Shown here in pieces: positions 6,530 through 9,100 of a stretch of 9,100 nt of DNA. A model generated the notes under the pieces. That model had not been told where the DNA came from and did no database searches. It saw only the letters and a list, made by a program, of their open reading frames with translations. This DNA is from an uncultured Clostridia bacterium (GTDB taxonomy: Bacteria; Bacillota; Clostridia; RGIG6154). The stretch lies in contig CAKSHV010000038.1 in assembly GCA_934457515.1 (NCBI GenBank), positions 1 through 9,100 on the forward strand, given 5' to 3'. Numbering within the stretch: the first letter of the stretch is position 1; every line of letters starts with the position of its first letter. The translations under genes and the position numbers were made by a program.

Positions 6530-6535
6530 TATGAT
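6530..6535 (+). promoter_or_regulatory. Candidate -10 element for the second Na/Pi cotransporter gene
   Basis: TATGAT (5 of 6 to TATAAT) lies nine bases after the last TTTAACA repeat. No good -35 sits 17 bp upstream, which suits an activator-dependent promoter. A start near 6542 gives a leader of about 85 nt. TATTAT at 6536-6541 is an alternative. Confidence 0.35.
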
Positions 6536-6585
6536 TATTATAGGTTATTTTGGGGTAAAATTTCCGAAAAAACAACGAAAAACAC

Positions 6586-6611
6586 GCAAATGTACGAAAC
6601 GGTGTATTTGC
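6586..6611 (+). other. Leader hairpin next to the ribosome binding site of the second Na/Pi gene
   Basis: GCAAATGTAC (6586-6595) pairs with GTGTATTTGC (6602-6611) in a 10-bp stem with two G-U pairs and a 6-nt loop GAAACG. It ends three bases before TTGGAG (6615-6620), the Shine-Dalgarno site of ATG 6627. There is no U-run, so it is not a terminator. It could affect ribosome access or mRNA stability. Confidence 0.4.
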
Positions 6612-6626
6612 AGATTGGAGAAAATT

Positions 6627-8363
6627 ATGACTATTTTTTCGTTCCTGACCCTGCTCGGCGGCCTTGCCATTTTCCTTTTCGGTATGAACATTATGGGCGA
6701 AGGCCTTGAAAAACGCAGCGGCAGCCGCTTAAAATCCATTCTGGAAAATTTAACGTCCAGCCCGATTAAAGGTGTGCTTTTGGGCGCAATGGTCACCGCC
6801 GTTATCCAAAGTTCGTCCGCCACAACCGTTATGGTGGTCGGCTTTGTAAACTCGGGACTGATGAAACTGTCCCAGTCCATTGGCGTAATCATGGGTGCAA
6901 ACATCGGCACAACCGTCACCGCATGGCTCATCAGCCTTATGGGAATCGAAGGCGACAATGTGTGGATTAACATGTTAAATCCGTCGAATTTCTCCATGGT
7001 TCTGGCATTTATCGGCGTTATTTTTTCATTCAGCAAACATGAAAACAGAAGATACACCGGTTCAATTTTTTTAGGTTTTGCCGTTTTAATGATGGGCATG
7101 AACATGATGACTTCGGCAGTTAAGCCTTTAAAAGACGTTCCCGAATTTCAAAACATTTTGCTTTTGTTTAAAAACCCGCTACTCGGCGTTTTAACGGGTG
7201 CACTCTTAACCGCAATTATTCAAAGCTCGTCCGCATCGGTCGGCATTTTGCAGGCACTTTCGGTAACGGGTAAAGTCAGCTATGCAAGCGCCGTTCCGAT
7301 TATTATGGGTCAGAACATCGGCACCTGTATCACGGCGATTTTATCCTCTATCGGCGCAAATAAGAACGCAAAACGCGCTGCGGTTGTGCACCTTTGCTTT
7401 AATATCATCGGAACAATCACATTTTTAATCGTCTTTTATGCAGCCCATGCCATTATTCACTTCACGTTTATAAACACGGCTGTAAACGAGGCGGGAATCG
7501 CAATTGTACATACCACATTTAACGTGTTCTCAACCCTTATCATGCTGCCCTTTACCAAGCAGCTTGAAAAGCTTGCCTATATCGTTATTCCGGACAAAAA
7601 CAACGCCGGCGAAATTCAGCTTCTGGACGAACGCCTAATCGAAACGCCCGCTGTCGCAGTGTCCCAGGCAAGAAAAGTTACCGTTCAGATGATGAACCTT
7701 GCGCAAAGCACGCTTTTCAGCGCTATGCACCTGCTAACCGATTATAATGCAAAAGAAGACGAAAAAATTCACACATCCGAAAAACAGATTGACAATTATG
7801 AAGACAAACTGGGCACCTATTTGGTTAAGCTCAGCCGTGAAAGCCTGACTATGGACGACAGCCATCAGATTTCCAATTTATTGCACACCATAGGCGACTT
7901 TGAGCGTTTGGGCGACCATGCGGTAAACCTTTCCAAATCCGCACAGGAAATTCACGATAAAAAAATTGTTTTCTCACCCGAGGCAACACGTGAACTTTCG
8001 GTTATTACAGACGCGGTAACCGACATTTTAAAGATTACGGCTGAAGCGTTTGAGAAGAATGATTTGAACTTAGCGGCGCAAATCGAACCGTTGGAACAGG
8101 TAATCGACGGTCTGCAGGCAACCTTGAAAAACCGCCACATTAAACGTCTGCAAAAAAACGAATGCACCATAGAAACCGGCTTTGTTTTCTCGGATATTTT
8201 AACCAATTACGAGCGCATTGCCGACCACTGCTCCAATGTGGGCGTTTGCCTGATTGAGGTTGCGGACGACAAATTCGACACACATGAATTTCTGCACAAC
8301 TTCCACCACGTGGAAAGTTTTGAGGCACAATATAAGCAGTATAAAGAAAAATATTCCGTTTAA
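6627..8363 (+). CDS. Na+/phosphate cotransporter family protein with C-terminal PhoU-like domain (second copy)
   Basis: This 578-aa paralogue of the preceding transporter is collinear with it along its whole length. The first membrane repeat has VIQSSSATT (QSSS at 61-64) and GANIGTT (90-96). The second has AIIQSSSAS (QSSS at 199-202) and GQNIGTC (228-234), where Cys234 replaces the last Thr of the first copy. The PhoU-like tail has LLHTIGDFERLGDH and TNYERIADHCSN. An in-frame ATG at 6531 would add 32 basic, non-family residues. ATG 6627 is chosen because its protein start (MTIFSFLTLLGG) aligns exactly with the first copy (MDFFSILTLLGG) and GGAG lies six bases upstream. It probably forms an operon with the tRNA-editing gene 11 bases downstream. 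The two copies may differ in affinity, ion use or timing; this is not visible in sequence. Confidence 0.93.
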   Translation: MTIFSFLTLLGGLAIFLFGMNIMGEGLEKRSGSRLKSILENLTSSPIKGVLLGAMVTAVIQSSSATTVMVVGFVNSGLMKLSQSIGVIMGANIGTTVTAWLISLMGIEGDNVWINMLNPSNFSMVLAFIGVIFSFSKHENRRYTGSIFLGFAVLMMGMNMMTSAVKPLKDVPEFQNILLLFKNPLLGVLTGALLTAIIQSSSASVGILQALSVTGKVSYASAVPIIMGQNIGTCITAILSSIGANKNAKRAAVVHLCFNIIGTITFLIVFYAAHAIIHFTFINTAVNEAGIAIVHTTFNVFSTLIMLPFTKQLEKLAYIVIPDKNNAGEIQLLDERLIETPAVAVSQARKVTVQMMNLAQSTLFSAMHLLTDYNAKEDEKIHTSEKQIDNYEDKLGTYLVKLSRESLTMDDSHQISNLLHTIGDFERLGDHAVNLSKSAQEIHDKKIVFSPEATRELSVITDAVTDILKITAEAFEKNDLNLAAQIEPLEQVIDGLQATLKNRHIKRLQKNECTIETGFVFSDILTNYERIADHCSNVGVCLIEVADDKFDTHEFLHNFHHVESFEAQYKQYKEKYSV

Positions 8364-8374
8364 GGGAGAAAAAG

Positions 8375-8932
8375 ATGGACATTGTTTTGCACAAAGGACG
8401 GCCCGACAGTACAGAAGGCCGCGCAGAAAAAGAGATTGCGGTATACGACTTATTGGACAGGCTTTCGATTCCGTATGGCAGAGTTGACCATGCCGCAGCA
8501 AAAACCATGGACGACTGCGATGAGATTGATCGCTTTTTACAGGTTAAAATGTGCAAAAATCTGTTTTTGTGCAACCGTCAGAAAACAAATTTCTATCTTT
8601 TGATGATGCCGGGCGACAAACAGTTTAAAACAAAAGAACTGTCCGACCAAATCGGAAGTGCACGCCTTTCGTTTGCAAGCGCGGAGTATATGGAAAAGTT
8701 TTTAAATATAATGCCCGGCGCGGTCAGCGTTATGGGGCTTATGAACGACAAAGAAAACAATGTTTCCCTTTTGATTGATAAAGATGTTTTGAAAGGTGAA
8801 ACCATCGGCTGCCACCCTTGCGTGAACACCGCAAGCTTAAAAATAAAAACCGCCGACCTTATAAACAGTTTCCTCCCCGCCGTACATCACACCTACACAG
8901 AGGTTGTACTCAGCGAAAACAAATCGAATTAA
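8375..8932 (+). CDS. Prolyl-tRNA deacylase-type editing protein (PrdX/ProXp-ala, YbaK superfamily)
   Basis: This 185-aa free-standing trans-editing factor of the YbaK/INS superfamily resembles the Clostridium PrdX (ProXp-ala) group, which hydrolyses Ala-tRNA(Pro) made in error by prolyl-tRNA synthetase. Visible family marks are an N-terminal helix region, VDHAAAKTMDDCDE (38-51), the conserved Lys61 in MCKNLFLCN, the PGAVSVMGL turn (114-122) and the C-terminal GCHPCVNTAS (145-154), matching the typical GxHPxxNTAT signature. No membrane segment is seen, so it should be cytosolic. GGGAG at 8364-8368 lies six bases before the ATG and directly follows the transporter stop, indicating cotranscription. 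A terminator follows the stop at once. Another aminoacyl-tRNA specificity within the superfamily cannot be excluded. Confidence 0.87.
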   Translation: MDIVLHKGRPDSTEGRAEKEIAVYDLLDRLSIPYGRVDHAAAKTMDDCDEIDRFLQVKMCKNLFLCNRQKTNFYLLMMPGDKQFKTKELSDQIGSARLSFASAEYMEKFLNIMPGAVSVMGLMNDKENNVSLLIDKDVLKGETIGCHPCVNTASLKIKTADLINSFLPAVHHTYTEVVLSENKSN

Positions 8933-8965
8933 AAAAATCCCGTGCAAAATATGCGCGGGATTTTT
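8933..8965 (+). terminator. Intrinsic terminator of the Na/Pi-tRNA editing operon
   Basis: Immediately after the TAA, a 13-bp stem (AAAAATCCCGTGC with GCGCGGGATTTTT, one T-G pair) closes a 7-nt loop, with the T-run forming the end of the stem. It is a strong Rho-independent terminator. The A-run on its left side means it could also work on the minus strand. Confidence 0.88.
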
Positions 8966-8966
8966 C

Positions 8967-8995
8967 TTGCAATTTTCGCCATTTTGCGCTATACT
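8967..8995 (+). promoter_or_regulatory. Promoter of the DUF486-type gene
   Basis: TTGCAA (8967-8972), a 17-bp spacer and TATACT (8990-8995, 5 of 6) form a good sigma-A promoter that begins one base after the preceding terminator. The predicted start near 9002 gives a short leader of about 27 nt carrying a strong GGAGG site. Confidence 0.6.
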
Positions 8996-9028
8996 AATAT
9001 TTATAATCACAAAATCGGAGGAATTTTT

Positions 9029-9100
9029 ATGCTGCAAGCTGTTCTGCCCATCGGGCTTTTAATCATTTCAAACTGCTTTATGACCTTTGCGTGGTATGGT
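9029..9100 (+). CDS. DMT-type small membrane protein, DUF486 family (5' part only)
   Basis: Twenty-four codons are present before the window ends, with no stop. The peptide is one hydrophobic helix starting LQAVLPIGLLIISNCFMTFAWYG. The SNxFMTFAWYG block is characteristic of the N-terminus of DUF486 proteins, small four-helix inner-membrane proteins of about 110 aa related to drug/metabolite transporters, with no well-established function. GGAGG at 9017-9021 lies seven bases before the ATG, and a promoter and terminator just upstream mark it as the start of a new transcript. The identification rests on a short fragment. Confidence 0.65.
   Translation, partial: MLQAVLPIGLLIISNCFMTFAWYG

Noticed and set aside
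6531..6626. N-terminal extension of the second Na/Pi transporter from ATG 6531
   Set aside because: The extra 32 residues are basic and unlike the family, the paralogue starts exactly at the 6627-equivalent position, and a good GGAG site precedes 6627.
4703..7105. Long minus-strand open frames at 4703-5182 (159 codons) and 6545-7105 (186 codons) whose peptides resemble each other
   Set aside because: They lie antisense to the same conserved membrane repeat in the two Na/Pi paralogues. Their similarity is the mirror image of the sense-strand conservation, and neither has a ribosome site or recognisable domain.

Overview
The window looks like chromosomal DNA from a Gram-positive bacterium of the class Clostridia (Bacillota). 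The grounds are purine-rich Shine-Dalgarno sites, TTGACA/TATAAT-type promoters with 17-bp spacers in short AT-rich intergenic gaps, compact intrinsic terminators, a vitamin ECF-type S component, a MocR-type regulator, a MepA-like MATE pump and PhoU-tailed Na/Pi cotransporters. This placement is inferred from gene types only; no rRNA or other marker is present. I see no phage, transposase, integrase, CRISPR array or tRNA.

Left block (1-3064). A patatin-like lipid hydrolase (32-886, minus) lies downstream of an ECF transporter S component (1003-1515, minus). An intrinsic terminator sits between them, almost touching the patatin ribosome binding site. Divergent from the S component is a MocR-family regulator (1638-3029, plus), a GntR helix-turn-helix fused to a PLP-dependent aminotransferase-like domain. 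The two genes share a roughly 120-bp control region with overlapping -10 elements and an inverted repeat placed to affect both. This arrangement suggests a PdxR-like vitamin B6 sensor controlling a B6-vitamer (or related) uptake protein. A near-perfect two-way terminator ends the regulator gene and the converging MATE gene.

Middle block (3075-6356). A MATE multidrug/cation exporter (minus) and the first Na+/phosphate cotransporter with a PhoU-like tail (plus) diverge from promoters whose -35 hexamers are the two strands of one 7-bp sequence. Three hexamer repeats at an exact 11-bp pitch lie in the phosphate transporter's 5' leader.

Right block (6357-9100). A second, collinear paralogue of the Na+/phosphate cotransporter follows its own terminator and leader. 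Similar TTTACA/TTAACA repeats lie upstream of a -10-like site, so both transporters may belong to a Pho-type phosphate-starvation regulon. An 11-nt gap joins it to a prolyl-tRNA editing (Ala-tRNA-Pro deacylase, PrdX/ProXp-ala type) gene. A strong terminator and a fresh promoter follow, then the first 24 codons of a DUF486-type small membrane protein that runs off the window.

The gene content is mostly conventional. The most interesting material is regulatory: candidate Pho boxes at both tandem transporters, the MocR operator, and an attenuator-like hairpin ahead of the patatin gene.
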